Shown one piece after another: positions 15,270 to 24,605 of a stretch of 64,000 nt of DNA. Under the pieces are notes generated by a model that made no database searches, was not told the DNA's origin, and worked only from the letters and a program-made list of their open reading frames with translations. The position numbers were made by a program, and so were the translations under genes. The DNA is from PLGF01 sp052139695 (GTDB lineage Bacteria > Verrucomicrobiota > Verrucomicrobiia > Limisphaerales > Palsa-1400). The DNA lies in NCBI GenBank assembly GCA_052139695.1, contig JBKQWF010000135.1:1-64000 (forward strand), written 5' to 3'. The stretch's first letter is position 1; every line of letters begins with the position of its first letter.

Positions 15270-17240
15270 ATGAACAACAAATCAAATCTGAAATCGCTGT
15301 TAACATTTATGAGACGCGGTGTTGGTTTATATCTGTCAACATTGGTCTTTCTTACGGCAGCCATCTCATTGAGAGCAGAATCGCCTTCCTATGCCGGGGT
15401 TTATCTTGGGCAAACAACTGACAATTTGGGAGGGTTTGCCTTGTTCGTCGATGGGAATCAACAGGCGGTCCTGATTGGCGGATATCGTTTCAACGATGAC
15501 AATGGCGATGCCGTCTATGGTTCCTGCACGGTCGATGCCGGCGGGAATGGAAATTCCGATATCAGCGGCATCACCACCTCGTTCACCATTTCGAGCAACG
15601 GGTCGGTCAGCCTCAATGCGAACGCCGACGATAGTTCTTATTCCTACCAGATGGAAGGTTCCCTGGTGTCGAGCGGCCCCTTTCTTTCCGTTTCCGGGCT
15701 GTATAGTGCCAACATCTCTGGCGGCCAAACGGTCATGGCCATTGTAGCGCCCGACGGTTGGATCTACGGCAGTTCGCCCAACCACGGAGGTGGAGGCCGT
15801 GTCCGGGTCACGGCCTATGGCAAGCCCGCCACAGAGAGCAGCCTGGGCCATAAGGTGGGTACTTTCACATTGAATCAGAACGCGACCCTCAATCTTTCCG
15901 GCACCTATACGCTCAAGCGCGTGGATGCCGTTGGGCCGGCAACCAACTCCGCCATCCTGACCGTCAATCCACCAAATTCAGGAACGATTGCGGGAATCAA
16001 GAATGGGCAAGTGTTGAAAATCGGCGCCAGCTATCCGGTCAGCGCCGTCGCGAGCAAGGGCCATTTGTTCTCCAATTGGACTGACGGCGGCGGAAACGTG
16101 CTTTCCAGCGCCGCGAAATTTGTGTACAATGACACGGATGGAAAACTGACGGCGAATTTCGTTTCGAATCCGTTCTACAATACACCTCTGGCCGGCACTT
16201 ACGTGGGCCTTTATTTTGACACCACGAACGGTTCGTTTGTCGTCAATTCGGGTTACATTACCATCGCGGTGAGCGCGACCGGCAGTCTTTCCGGCAAGCT
16301 TTACAACGCGGATTACAGCAAGACCGTGCCGTCGTTGTCCGGGCAATTGACCTTGGCCGGAAACGGATCGATGGCGACGGCAACGCTGCCGGCGGTTCAA
16401 TTCGGCAAACACTATGCGCAGGTCACGCTGCAGGTGGCGACCGATACGAATCTGAACGATGCAGGCGCGGGAACGTTGACGGGTTTCGTGAATTTCTACA
16501 GTAACCTGGAGCTAACCAATCCGATTTATTCCTCCGCCATTGACGGGAAACTTGCGTTTTACACGGGCCACACACCCCTTGGGAATTACAATTTCGCCAT
16601 TGCGCCGCTTTCCGCTGATCCAGCGCAAGGACCGGGTGGTTACAGCCTGGGGACCGCGACCATCAGCAAAAAGGGCGCCGTCGCGCTGGCCCTCACCCTG
16701 GCCGACGGCGCCTCGCCGCCGATTTCCTTTGCCACTGCTTTGGCCAAAGACGGAACCTGTCCGGTTTATGCGGCGCTTTACGGCGGGGAGGGGATGATTA
16801 TGGGGTGGTTGCAGTTTAACACGACCGTTTCAGGGACTCTTGATTGGTTCACCGCGTCTGAGTTCAAAAGCTCCATCTACCCGAATGGATTTAGCGGCAG
16901 GCCGTCGCTCAACGGTGATCTTTATGTGGCGCCCAAGGCGGGAACGAACATCATGGGTTGGACGAGCGGCGGCGTCTTCGAGACTGACGCGGGATACAGC
17001 GGGCTGAGTCTGCCGGATGAAACTAACATTCCTCTGACATTCAATCCCGCGAAAAATACATTTGCGGACACAGGCAATGTCTCCATCAACTTCAAGTCGT
17101 CCAATGGCGCGTTGTCCGGAACTCTCCCGGATGGCCCCCCAAAAAACAACTTTTCCGGCGTGGTGTTCAAAGGCACGGGATACGGTTTTTATGAAGACGC
17201 CAACGGCGAAACAGGACCAATTGTGATTTCCCCGCCTTGA
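15270..17240 (+). CDS. secreted protein with divergent InlB-type repeat
   Basis: A 656-aa exported protein starting MNNKSNLKSLLTFMRRG, with a hydrophobic signal segment (LYLSTLVFLTAAISLRA). From about residue 225, LTVNPPNSGTIAGIKNGQVL, then SNWTDGGGNVLSS and LTANFVSNPF, matches the divergent InlB B-repeat found in large bacterial surface proteins. The flanking parts are Gly/Ser/Thr-rich beta segments with G-x-Y-x-G and G-T-L-T-G-F-V-N-F-Y patterns repeated in both halves. No catalytic motif. Probably a surface or matrix protein. A T-rich hairpin follows the stop. Confidence 0.75.
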   Translation: MNNKSNLKSLLTFMRRGVGLYLSTLVFLTAAISLRAESPSYAGVYLGQTTDNLGGFALFVDGNQQAVLIGGYRFNDDNGDAVYGSCTVDAGGNGNSDISGITTSFTISSNGSVSLNANADDSSYSYQMEGSLVSSGPFLSVSGLYSANISGGQTVMAIVAPDGWIYGSSPNHGGGGRVRVTAYGKPATESSLGHKVGTFTLNQNATLNLSGTYTLKRVDAVGPATNSAILTVNPPNSGTIAGIKNGQVLKIGASYPVSAVASKGHLFSNWTDGGGNVLSSAAKFVYNDTDGKLTANFVSNPFYNTPLAGTYVGLYFDTTNGSFVVNSGYITIAVSATGSLSGKLYNADYSKTVPSLSGQLTLAGNGSMATATLPAVQFGKHYAQVTLQVATDTNLNDAGAGTLTGFVNFYSNLELTNPIYSSAIDGKLAFYTGHTPLGNYNFAIAPLSADPAQGPGGYSLGTATISKKGAVALALTLADGASPPISFATALAKDGTCPVYAALYGGEGMIMGWLQFNTTVSGTLDWFTASEFKSSIYPNGFSGRPSLNGDLYVAPKAGTNIMGWTSGGVFETDAGYSGLSLPDETNIPLTFNPAKNTFADTGNVSINFKSSNGALSGTLPDGPPKNNFSGVVFKGTGYGFYEDANGETGPIVISPP

Positions 17241-17245
17241 CGGCG

Positions 17246-17280
17246 GCTGGGCAACGGCGGGCCCAAGAGCGTTTTTTTTA
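17246..17280 (+). terminator. probable terminator after the InlB-repeat gene
   Basis: GCTGGGC (17246-17252) pairs with GCCC and AGC (to 17270) across a bulge, followed by eight T residues (17272-17279). It lies 6 nt after the stop at 17240. The stem is imperfect. Confidence 0.45.
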
Positions 17281-17353
17281 ATATCTTAAAACTTCATCCT
17301 GGCGGAATTGGCCGATTCGGAAGCGCTGTTTAAGATGTGCCCGCACCTCAGGA

Positions 17354-17465
17354 ATTCGACATGTAATGCTTCCTCGCGACGGGAAGGTGGAGCGCCGCGA
17401 CGCCCTGTTATAATGGGGACTCGCGGCGCTCGCCCCTCCCGAAAACTCCCGTTGTCATGTCGAAT
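17354..17465. repeat. MITE-like palindromic element with 10-bp terminal inverted repeats
   Basis: ATTCGACATG (17354-17363) is the exact inverse of CATGTCGAAT (17456-17465). Inside, GGAGCGCCGCGA faces TCGCGGCGCTCGCC, and ACGGGAAGG faces a related CCCTCCCGAAAACTCCCGT stretch. The whole ~112 bp can fold into one long imperfect hairpin. Its right end coincides with the stop codon of the gene at 17465-18106. Confidence 0.6.
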
Positions 17466-18106
17466 CATTTGCGCGCGGATGTATAGTCAGTGTGATTGCC
17501 CACACCACGTGCAAGGACGATGCCGACGGGAAGGGAACGGTGCGGCGGCGGATGAAAATCAAATTCGATTTCTCCCGTGCTCTGGTTTTCGTTTCGCTTC
17601 TGTCGGGTGATCTGGACCAAGGCAGACTTGGGCTGCGCGGCGTTTAAGAGATACACGCTGACAGCCGGCAAATGCCGGTTCTCAAAAGTAAGCTTGTGCG
17701 GCCCAACCGCAAGCACGCCGGTCGTGATGGAGTATTCCATCTGGATGATACCCCACCCAGTGCGGAGATCCGCTGGATCAGGGAAGTTCAGCGCGGCAAG
17801 TTTCAACTCGGCATCGCGCCCGTCCAACCGGACGAGAAGGTCGCGTTTCACCAATTGAGCGTAAGCGGCAGCTTCGTTCGTCGAAATTACGTCGTCGCGG
17901 TCGCGGTCAATCAGGGCGAGCACCTGTTCGGCGACGGCCACGCCCGGCGTGAGGTTAATCTCAAGCCGGATTTCACCCGGTTCGATGGCCACAAGCGTCG
18001 CCTGCAAATATTCGTCAAGCCGATGTGCGAACCCGGCCGGCGGTAATGCCAGCAGTGCGAGCAGCAAGGACAGGTGGCGGATAGTCACGGTCACGGCTTC
18101 CACCAT
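17465..18106 (-). CDS. exported protein with EF-hand-like loop
   Basis: A 213-aa protein. The start ATG 18106 has GGAG four bases upstream; a GTG at 18094 forms a GTGA overlap with the upstream stop and is an alternative. The signal peptide (RHLSLLLALLALPPAGFAH) leads to RLDEYLQATLVAIEPGEIRLEI, then DRDRDDVIS (about residues 77-85), an EF-hand-like Ca-binding loop. Proteins with an H-R-L-D-E-Y-L-Q start often precede HupE/UreJ-like membrane domains, but none follows here. The C-terminal tail runs straight into a palindromic element, so the native end may have been altered. It overlaps the DUF3500 gene by 16 nt and is probably co-translated with it. Confidence 0.7.
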   Translation of the reverse strand: MVEAVTVTIRHLSLLLALLALPPAGFAHRLDEYLQATLVAIEPGEIRLEINLTPGVAVAEQVLALIDRDRDDVISTNEAAAYAQLVKRDLLVRLDGRDAELKLAALNFPDPADLRTGWGIIQMEYSITTGVLAVGPHKLTFENRHLPAVSVYLLNAAQPKSALVQITRQKRNENQSTGEIEFDFHPPPHRSLPVGIVLARGVGNHTDYTSARK

Positions 18107-19134
18107 TTGGCTCCGTAATCGTTGGTTGGGTCGCGGTAAATGGTGTGAATGTGCTGGGTCGGGTCCCCGCCCAGGCGTTGTGGGGCATATTCGATGAGGA
18201 CCGTCGGCCCCTGGATGCGGAAGTAAGCGGCGCCGCCTTTTTCCGTGGGGCCGCTCCACGCGAACCAGGTGTCGGCGAGGTTCTTTTTCATCTCGTCCAT
18301 TTTCGCTTTCGCGACGGCTTCATGCATGATGCCGGTCCATTCGCCGGCCAGGTCGAGGAGCATCTCGCGCTGCTTCTCGGTCAAGGCCGAGCCTTTGATT
18401 CCTTCCGGTTGAATCGTCTGCCCGTCCCGTCCCGGTCCGAGCACGAGGTCATGCATCTGGAAGCCAAGAATGGCCTGCTTGCGCTGCGCTTGGTCGAGTG
18501 AACCTATCAGGGCAAAAGCCTTGTCCGTTTCGCGGCCAAGGGGGCGCACGGTTTTTCCTTCAAGTTTGTAAATCGCCGGTTGCGAGCCAGTGTGGCTGGG
18601 TGCCAGCGTGCCTTGCTCGCCCACGAACGTGATGTTGAGACCGAGGTGATGCCCTCCGAACTTGATCATCCACGGCTCGGTTGGGGAAGGCTGGCCAAGG
18701 AAGGAAATGTAATACTCGTCGTGTCCGAACATGGCCGGCCCGCCGGGTCCCCCGCGGTCATTCCTTTTCAACACCTCGTCACCCTCGACGATTCCCGTAA
18801 CCTTCTCATAGCCCCGCGGACTTAGCGCCGCTGCCAGCACCGCCATGACGGCGCCGCGCTGCGGCTTCGTCAAATCCCCCATGCGCAAACCGCCGCGCTT
18901 GACAAATGAGGTTGGCAAATTCGACCAGCGCCGGCGTTGCGCGTCATCTTTAAAATCATAGACCGCCCTGCCCCGCTGGACCTCATCCAGCGTCGCGAGG
19001 AACGTTTTGGCGGCGGCGGCAATTTCTCCCGTCGCTTTGTCAGCCGAGGTGCTTTGGGCATGACCATTAAGCGCCAGGCAATTGCACAGCAGACCCAGGG
19101 TTGAAATCTGTCTAATTCTCTTGATCATAATCAT
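18091..19134 (-). CDS. DUF3500 family exported protein
   Basis: A 347-aa protein with an N-terminal signal segment (IRQISTLGLLCNCLALNGHAQ). The body fits DUF3500: RRRWSNLPTSFVKRGGLRMG, then GHDEYYISFLGQPS, KFGGHHLGLNITF and IEYAPQRLGGDPTQHIHTIYRD. The conserved His-rich motifs suggest metal binding or hydrolysis, but the activity of the family is not known to me. The start is the first of two close ATG codons. It is followed with overlap by the EF-hand-like gene. Confidence 0.82.
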   Translation of the reverse strand: MIMIKRIRQISTLGLLCNCLALNGHAQSTSADKATGEIAAAAKTFLATLDEVQRGRAVYDFKDDAQRRRWSNLPTSFVKRGGLRMGDLTKPQRGAVMAVLAAALSPRGYEKVTGIVEGDEVLKRNDRGGPGGPAMFGHDEYYISFLGQPSPTEPWMIKFGGHHLGLNITFVGEQGTLAPSHTGSQPAIYKLEGKTVRPLGRETDKAFALIGSLDQAQRKQAILGFQMHDLVLGPGRDGQTIQPEGIKGSALTEKQREMLLDLAGEWTGIMHEAVAKAKMDEMKKNLADTWFAWSGPTEKGGAAYFRIQGPTVLIEYAPQRLGGDPTQHIHTIYRDPTNDYGAKWWKP

Positions 19135-19352
19135 TGTAATCCAGGCATTTGATTTGAGAGTCGCGATCCGGCTTTATGACAACGTGTTTCTTTAAGCAAC
19201 ATCCGGTATGCGTGCATTAATTTACAAGCAAAATACTTCGCGCCGGGGATTTCGCCAGTTGAGCCAAACTCAGAACTCTCGCCCAACCCGACGGATTTCA
19301 TGGCTTGGGGATCGCGACCGCTGATGCCGCCGGAGCGATGAGCTCGAAACCC

Positions 19353-19772
19353 TTAAAGGTCCCTGGAGAAACTGGCCATCAGACCCAGAACCGCGCCAAA
19401 TAACCCCAGGAGAATGATCGCCGCCTTAAAGTGGCCTCCCCAGATCGAGGCGGCGGAAAAGAATATCACAAATTGAAAGACCAGCAGCAGGACAACGTCG
19501 CTTTTGCCCCAGTCCTCAAAGTGCGCGATTTTATAAATGATGCCCACAATCAGGAAGGGAAGAACCATCGCCTTTTCGGCCATCGGAGCATACGTCATGA
19601 TGATCCAGGCTCCCGTCGCTTCTATCAAAGAAGCCACAGCCGCGACGGCCGCTTCCTTGCCGGCGCCCAACAAAACAAGATCGTTCCCAATAGCACTGTC
19701 AAAAATATTCAACAGCACCAGGGCGGCGAACAAACTGGCGAAAGCAGCCACCCAGTAATATAAAAGATGCAT
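19353..19772 (-). CDS. small multi-pass membrane protein, function unknown
   Basis: A 139-aa protein with about four membrane segments (YYWVAAFASLFAALVLLNIF, MVLPFLIVGIIYKIAHF, VVLLLVFQFVIFFSAASIWG, AAIILLGLFGAVLGLMASF) and a less hydrophobic stretch, LIEATGAWIIMTYAPMAEKA, between the first two. No family recognised. It stands between the DUF3500 and S53 peptidase genes, about 40 nt after the latter on the same strand. Confidence 0.65.
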   Translation of the reverse strand: MHLLYYWVAAFASLFAALVLLNIFDSAIGNDLVLLGAGKEAAVAAVASLIEATGAWIIMTYAPMAEKAMVLPFLIVGIIYKIAHFEDWGKSDVVLLLVFQFVIFFSAASIWGGHFKAAIILLGLFGAVLGLMASFSRDL

Positions 19773-19812
19773 CGCCGGGCGTATGCTTCGCTCCAGCCAT
19801 GACCAAAGTCAA

Positions 19813-22800
19813 TCACTCAACAACGACGCAGTAAAAGCGGGCCGTGCCGGTGCTTGGGTCTCGCAGGATAATGGCCCCGCCGGTACCGGCGACGGCCGCC
19901 CCGGGCACGTTGGTCCAACTGGGGTCTGTCAGGGAATTCTTATACTGCAGGATGTACATCCCTCCAGCCACGCTCGGCACAGAAATGGAGAAACCGTTCG
20001 TGGTCATGCTGGCGTCGGCGGGGCTAAGAACCGGTGCGGCCACCCCCCCGCTGCTCACGGTCATCACTAAAACGGAGGCGCCGCCGGACGGATTGGAGTT
20101 GCTTGTCATGGACGACGCTTGGACCGTGTTGGTCAGCGCCCCGGCGGCGGTGGGAGTCACCGTGATCGAAACCGACTCCCATGCCCCGGCGGCCAGGTTC
20201 CCAGCGCTGTAAATAACATTCCCATTGCTCAAGACAGTGCCCGACGACGCCGACACGAAGTTCACATTCGCGGGCAGCGCGTCCGTCACGACCACGCCCG
20301 CCGCCAGGTCCGGCCCGGCATTGCTCACTGTCAAGGTGAAGGTTCCGGCCCGCCCGGCAACAAACGGGGAAGGCGCGGCCGACTGCGTGAGGATGAGGTT
20401 CGCATTGTCATTGCAACAAGTACGGTACGCGTCCTCGACAGAAATTGTATCCACATACCAGCCGGCCATCGCGCTCAAGTTGCTTTCATCCGTGCCGCAC
20501 CCCCACCGCAGTTGCACGGTCTGACCGGCCGCGTCAGGCGGCAGGTTGACCGTCGTAGTGATCCAGCCGCCAGAATTGCCGCTCCATGCCTCGCGCCCCG
20601 CCAGCGGGTTGCCAGATTCGGCGTAAATCGTTCCGACATATCCGCCCGTGACAAAACTGCCGCCCGCCGAGAGGATATCGTTGAAGCCTCCGCCGCCGAT
20701 CGCAATTTCCAACACGCCGCCATCGTAGAAGTTTGTCTCGATAGTTCCGTGATGGTGCGTCGTTGTCGCGGATTCCAACCCGTAATTCTGCCGGAAAGTC
20801 AGTTGCGCGTTCGACGAAACAATGGAAAAAGGCGGCCCGCAAAGGTAAGCCAGTCCGGCGCTGCCTGCGTCTGTGGCGAAAACGGAATTGGGCGCCGTAT
20901 CAGAGGATGCGGCGCTGGTGACCCAATCGACTTGCTGGCCAGTTATGAGATTGCTCCAACCGCTGGGCAGCGCGGGCGCAGTCACGCCGTCAAAGTTCTC
21001 CGAAAAAGTTGCCGCGGGAACCAAAGCGCCGAGGCCAAAGTTGACTGTAATCGTGCCCAGGCTGGCTGTCCCATCTTGAAGCTGCCAGACCGTTGAAATT
21101 GTTCCACCACAAACACCGCCAGCGGTAAAGCTAAATGGGCGGCTGACGGGCGGTCCACCGCCCTGGACCGCTCCATAATTCTGCGGACTGCTCGGTTCAA
21201 GCACGTCAGCGCTGGGCTGCAAGGTCGCCACTAGATTGGTCGTGTTGGCCACGGCAAAATCCGTCAATTGCAAGTTGACTGTGACCGTTTCACCAGGATC
21301 GACTGCGCCGTTCGTGGGCCAACAGCTCTCCGCGACAAGCGTTGCCGTTCCGTTGAGAATTGGGGTGGTGCTGGGCGGAGCCAGTAAATTGATTAAGTTG
21401 GTGCTGGCCGGTGTCCCCCATCCCGTACACAGATCGTAACCCGACACGGCGAAATACATGCTATGGGTGAAATTATTGGTGTTGTTTCCGGTCGTAATGT
21501 CATGAAAAGTCGAAGCATAGTTGGCGCTTAAGCCAATGGAGTAAATGGCCGGGTTAATGAACCCAACCGGCGCGCGCAAGTTATTCGACCCCTGCTCGTT
21601 GACCAGCGCCGCTAACCCCGCCCAGAGCGGAGCGGCGCAACTTGTCCCGCCAAACGCCGCGCTTTGGCCGCCGCCATAAATCACCCAAACATTGTCTCCT
21701 GCCATCGCCACGTCCGGCAGATTGCGCATTGTCGTGGACCCCTGGTTGTTCGCCATCCGCACCGGCGCTTGCCAGCTTGGAATGGAGTAGGTGGCGCTGA
21801 TCCCTCCGCTGCTGGCGCCTTTTCCCTCGCCGGTGGTGTACCAGTTCCAGACCGTTTCGGACTGCCACGTTCCACCCGGCCCGCCCGTGTTCAGGGTGGT
21901 TGCCCCGACGATTGTAATATAGGGATCATCCGAGGGCGCTTCGACCGGGTTGCCCGGATTGACAAACGCTCCGCTATCGCCAGCCGCCAGAAAGAAGGAC
22001 TGCCCTTGCGCCGCATACTGCTGGAAAATCTGGTCCGTCGCGGAATCGATGCTGAAACCCCAGGAGCAACTGAGCTGTTTGGCCAGGTCATCCGTCGCCA
22101 TGCGGTTTAAGATTTCATTCGGCACGGTGATGTTATCCTCGTCCGGGCCTTCATAGACAATGACGCTCGCCACCCCCGGAGCCATGGAAATGGCCATTTC
22201 AATGTCCAACGACACTTCAGATGCGCCCGAACCGGCCTGTCCTGTCGCGCCGGCAATGTACACATTGACCAGCGGGACATTGGGCAGCCCAGCCTCGCCC
22301 TCGTACGACGCAATATCCGAAGCGACGTAGCCGTCCCCTTCCCACAAACCGATCGATTGCCCCGCGCCGGTCAGCGAAGTGCCGGGAACGTAGGCTGCGC
22401 GAAAATCGGACCCCAAGTATGTTCCCCCCGACCCGGAGCCGGACCGGGGCTGGAGCGGGTTGCGCTTTGTGGCGCTCTTAATGAGGGGATGCGGCAGGAT
22501 GTAATTGTTCAACCCGCTGATGGCCAGCAGCGGCACCGCCAGATCAACGGAAGGTTCGGAATCCGGCGCAAAAAACGTCCGTGTTTCGGTAGGATGCGGG
22601 AAAGTCCGCAGGCGCAGGTGCAATGTTTTCTCAATGTCGGCCACTGCCCCGTTGAGATCCACCAGGGTGCGGTTGGGATGCGTCCCGGTCACACGCAACC
22701 CGTGGGACGTGGCGAAGTTCATCACCGCTTGGTAGTCCTCAGGGCTCGGGCCAAATTGTGCGGCGAACTGCGCCGGGGTGAGGTAATGATGGAAATTCGT

Positions 22801-23082
22801 GCTGGCCGGGTCGTAGATTTGTCCCAGAAGATTCTTGAGCATGGCCTGGTTCCGCAAGGGCAGGCCAATGACCAGGTTCATTCGGTTGGTTTCCGGCACT
22901 TCTCCAATGGGCTGCAAACGCGCTGTGATGGAGGGAATATGGCCGCGCATGACTTGCCTCTGGGCCATCATGCCCGGACTGACAAGCACAGTTGCCGCGA
23001 CCACCGCGATGAATCCGCACAAACTCCCGCCGCGCCGCGAAGACAACCCATCGTCCTTTGATAACTCGCACTTTTTTGTCAT
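19813..23082 (-). CDS. secreted S53 (sedolisin/kumamolisin) serine peptidase with DUF11 and C-terminal tail
   Basis: A 1089-aa exported protein with a signal segment near residues 20-40. The prodomain follows (FHHYLTPAQFAAQFGPSPED). The peptidase domain carries EVSLDIEMAIS near residue 290 (Glu and Asp of the triad), AAGDSGAF (oxyanion Asp) and FGGTSCAAP near 481 (nucleophile Ser). All S53 residues appear present, so it should be an active acid-type endopeptidase after prodomain removal. Beyond ~570 come jelly-roll/adhesion-like segments, then a DUF11 repeat (VSNAGPDLAAGVVVTDALPA) and a ~55-residue tail ending ARFYCVVVE that resembles the ends of other giants in this window. Probably released or surface-attached. 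Confidence 0.9.
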   Translation of the reverse strand: MTKKCELSKDDGLSSRRGGSLCGFIAVVAATVLVSPGMMAQRQVMRGHIPSITARLQPIGEVPETNRMNLVIGLPLRNQAMLKNLLGQIYDPASTNFHHYLTPAQFAAQFGPSPEDYQAVMNFATSHGLRVTGTHPNRTLVDLNGAVADIEKTLHLRLRTFPHPTETRTFFAPDSEPSVDLAVPLLAISGLNNYILPHPLIKSATKRNPLQPRSGSGSGGTYLGSDFRAAYVPGTSLTGAGQSIGLWEGDGYVASDIASYEGEAGLPNVPLVNVYIAGATGQAGSGASEVSLDIEMAISMAPGVASVIVYEGPDEDNITVPNEILNRMATDDLAKQLSCSWGFSIDSATDQIFQQYAAQGQSFFLAAGDSGAFVNPGNPVEAPSDDPYITIVGATTLNTGGPGGTWQSETVWNWYTTGEGKGASSGGISATYSIPSWQAPVRMANNQGSTTMRNLPDVAMAGDNVWVIYGGGQSAAFGGTSCAAPLWAGLAALVNEQGSNNLRAPVGFINPAIYSIGLSANYASTFHDITTGNNTNNFTHSMYFAVSGYDLCTGWGTPASTNLINLLAPPSTTPILNGTATLVAESCWPTNGAVDPGETVTVNLQLTDFAVANTTNLVATLQPSADVLEPSSPQNYGAVQGGGPPVSRPFSFTAGGVCGGTISTVWQLQDGTASLGTITVNFGLGALVPAATFSENFDGVTAPALPSGWSNLITGQQVDWVTSAASSDTAPNSVFATDAGSAGLAYLCGPPFSIVSSNAQLTFRQNYGLESATTTHHHGTIETNFYDGGVLEIAIGGGGFNDILSAGGSFVTGGYVGTIYAESGNPLAGREAWSGNSGGWITTTVNLPPDAAGQTVQLRWGCGTDESNLSAMAGWYVDTISVEDAYRTCCNDNANLILTQSAAPSPFVAGRAGTFTLTVSNAGPDLAAGVVVTDALPANVNFVSASSGTVLSNGNVIYSAGNLAAGAWESVSITVTPTAAGALTNTVQASSMTSNSNPSGGASVLVMTVSSGGVAAPVLSPADASMTTNGFSISVPSVAGGMYILQYKNSLTDPSWTNVPGAAVAGTGGAIILRDPSTGTARFYCVVVE

Positions 23083-23152
23083 GATTGACCCAAGGAAACG
23101 GCAAACCCGGTTCCCTCACTTGGCTTCTAAGGTGCCTTTACCCAGGAAAAAC

Positions 23153-23695
23153 TCAAGGGGCTGGGGCAGGATTTTTGAGTTTTTTGCTCATAATGTAATC
23201 ATCCATGACAAATCCGCCGCCTATGTCCGTGACCACAGCATCCGCGACTATAAAACCATTGCGCTGGTAAGCGGTGATGGCTTTGGTGTTTCTCTTATTC
23301 ACCGTCAAAAGCAAAGAAGTGCCGCCCGCTTTGACGGTTTCGCCTTCGCAATGCCGCAAGAGCGAACTTCCCAGCCCCCGACCATGCCACTTTGGATGCA
23401 GGTAGATTTTATGCAGCTTGAAGACCTCGGGTTGCCCGGTCGCGCCATACCCGGCAAAGCCGGCAAAAGACCCGGCAACGAGCAGAAGATCGTAACGAAT
23501 GCCCCGCTGGCCAATATCCTCTCGCAACCTCTCCAGGGAGTACATGTCCGCCAGCATGTACTCGATTTGCTCCACGGAAATGATTCCCGGATAATACTCC
23601 CGCCAAATAGCGGCGGCGAGATCGGAGAGGTCTGCCAAATCGCCCTCGGTGGCCTGAATAATCTGCGCCACAGGGGCTGGTCCTATGTTTTTCAC
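23153..23695 (-). CDS. GNAT family N-acetyltransferase
   Basis: A 180-aa acetyltransferase with the acetyl-CoA loop HPKWHGRGLGSSLL (R-G-x-G-x-S) after KLHKIYLHP, and ITAYQRNGFIVADAVVTDIG near the end, typical of GNAT motif B. The start is GTG 23695; no in-frame ATG gives a full domain. The N-terminus (ATEGDLADLSDLAAAIWREYY) fits RimI-like relatives. Substrate cannot be inferred. It stands alone. Confidence 0.85.
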   Translation of the reverse strand: MKNIGPAPVAQIIQATEGDLADLSDLAAAIWREYYPGIISVEQIEYMLADMYSLERLREDIGQRGIRYDLLLVAGSFAGFAGYGATGQPEVFKLHKIYLHPKWHGRGLGSSLLRHCEGETVKAGGTSLLLTVNKRNTKAITAYQRNGFIVADAVVTDIGGGFVMDDYIMSKKLKNPAPAP

Positions 23696-23753
23696 ATAGT
23701 TTAATTACGCGGATTTGTGGCCGCAATCAATCCATTCGCAAGGTTCGCAAGGG

Positions 23754-23852
23754 ATGCGATTAAATGTGTCTGGGAAGGTAAGAGCGCGTCACTCCGTGCG
23801 CGCCTCACCCCGGCGGCCAGCGGAGTGGCCGCCCTACCTAAGAATTGCCCGA
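23754..23852. repeat. dispersed palindromic intergenic repeat (GAAGGTAGGGCGCG family), copy 1
   Basis: Contains GCGATTAA, then GAAGGTAAGAGCGCG, ACTCCGTGCGCGCC, CCCCGGCGGCC, GCCGCCCTACCTA and AGAATTGCCCG. The same blocks in the same order occur at 28382-28475, and related copies at 39470-39553 and 59490-59665. Internal arms (GCGCG/CGCGC, GGCGGCC/GGCCGCC) make hairpins. No coding frame. Confidence 0.65.
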
Positions 23853-23877
23853 TGGTCTCAATGGCCCCCTCCGCAAG

Positions 23878-24261
23878 CTATCGGTATTTGATCAGGTTTG
23901 CGGTAATGACGGTGTGGCGCAATGGTTCCGCGACAAACACGCCCGGCGCGGCCACCGCCACGGTGCCGCTCCGATAGCTTTGCTCGACGAAAAGCAACGC
24001 CGCGTCGGCGTGTTGCTCTTTCGCCGCCTTGGCCAAATTCTCCTCGCTGTCAGTGGTCACCGCGCCGAGCACAATGTAGGGTTGCGACGGATATTGGCCC
24101 GGCGGGAAAATGTTCACATGATCGACCCTCTTCACGTAACCTCCAGGGCCGGTAGCCCAGTTTTGCTGTTGTCCAACCCAGGGGCTGAATTTGTAAGGTG
24201 ATCCGCAACCGCAAAGCGCGGCAGCCAGGGCCATTGGCAAAAGGCGAAGTATCGTTTTCAC
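23878..24261 (-). CDS. small lipoprotein, function unknown
   Basis: A 127-aa protein from GTG 24261 with a lipoprotein signal: VKTILRLLPMALAAALCGC, where the Cys after L-A-A-A-L would be lipidated. The mature part has YVKRVDHVNIFPPGQYPSQP, YIVLGAVTTDSEENLAKAAK and QHADAALLFVEQSYRSG. This resembles small outer-membrane-associated lipoproteins with an alpha/beta fold, but I cannot name a family. It lies downstream of the decayed VapC-like remnant on the same strand. Confidence 0.65.
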   Translation of the reverse strand: MKTILRLLPMALAAALCGCGSPYKFSPWVGQQQNWATGPGGYVKRVDHVNIFPPGQYPSQPYIVLGAVTTDSEENLAKAAKEQHADAALLFVEQSYRSGTVAVAAPGVFVAEPLRHTVITANLIKYR

Positions 24262-24262
24262 A

Positions 24263-24603
24263 CTATTTATTACGGCGGGTGGTCATCGATCTTGCGCGCA
24301 GCTCCGCGAGTCCCCAACGACAAAAAAGCGGGTGAACGGTTGCCAGTCCAGTCTGCGTGATTGTTTGCGGAGTCACAGCTTCCAATATTGTCTCGGCTTG
24401 GACTGCGGCGAGGGTTTTTGCATTTCCCGGATGATCGGCAAAGGCAAGCTGGACAAGGATGTTGCAATCCAGGCCAATCATTGCCGCGCGAACATTTCCT
24501 CAGCCAATTCTCCTTGAGAAATGATAGGCGCGAGGACGCAGTGGCCCTTAAGGGAACGAACCAGCAAAGGAGCGCCGGGGGAAATCGCCTGCGCCGATAC
24601 CAC
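24263..24603 (-). pseudogene. decayed VapC-like toxin-antitoxin remnant
   Basis: The frame 24481-24263 starts MIGLDCNILVQLAFADHPGN, the N-terminus of a PIN-domain toxin with the first catalytic Asp (L-D-C/T-N). After ~35 residues it loses the PIN pattern, ending at 72 aa without the later acids. Its ATG overlaps the TGA of an upstream frame ending GHCVLAPIISQGELAEEMFA (to 24482), which looks like an antitoxin C-terminus and may begin at a GTG near 24600. The overlap is typical of TA pairs; the toxin half is truncated. Confidence 0.45.
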
Positions 24604-24605
24604 CG

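Noticed and set aside
14965..15306. Minus-strand frame with SRHRNSAMAFVKQGVL, faintly like the H-X9-DG block
   Set aside because: Only a few positions match, the D-G pair is missing, and no CPAD or pilin segment precedes it.
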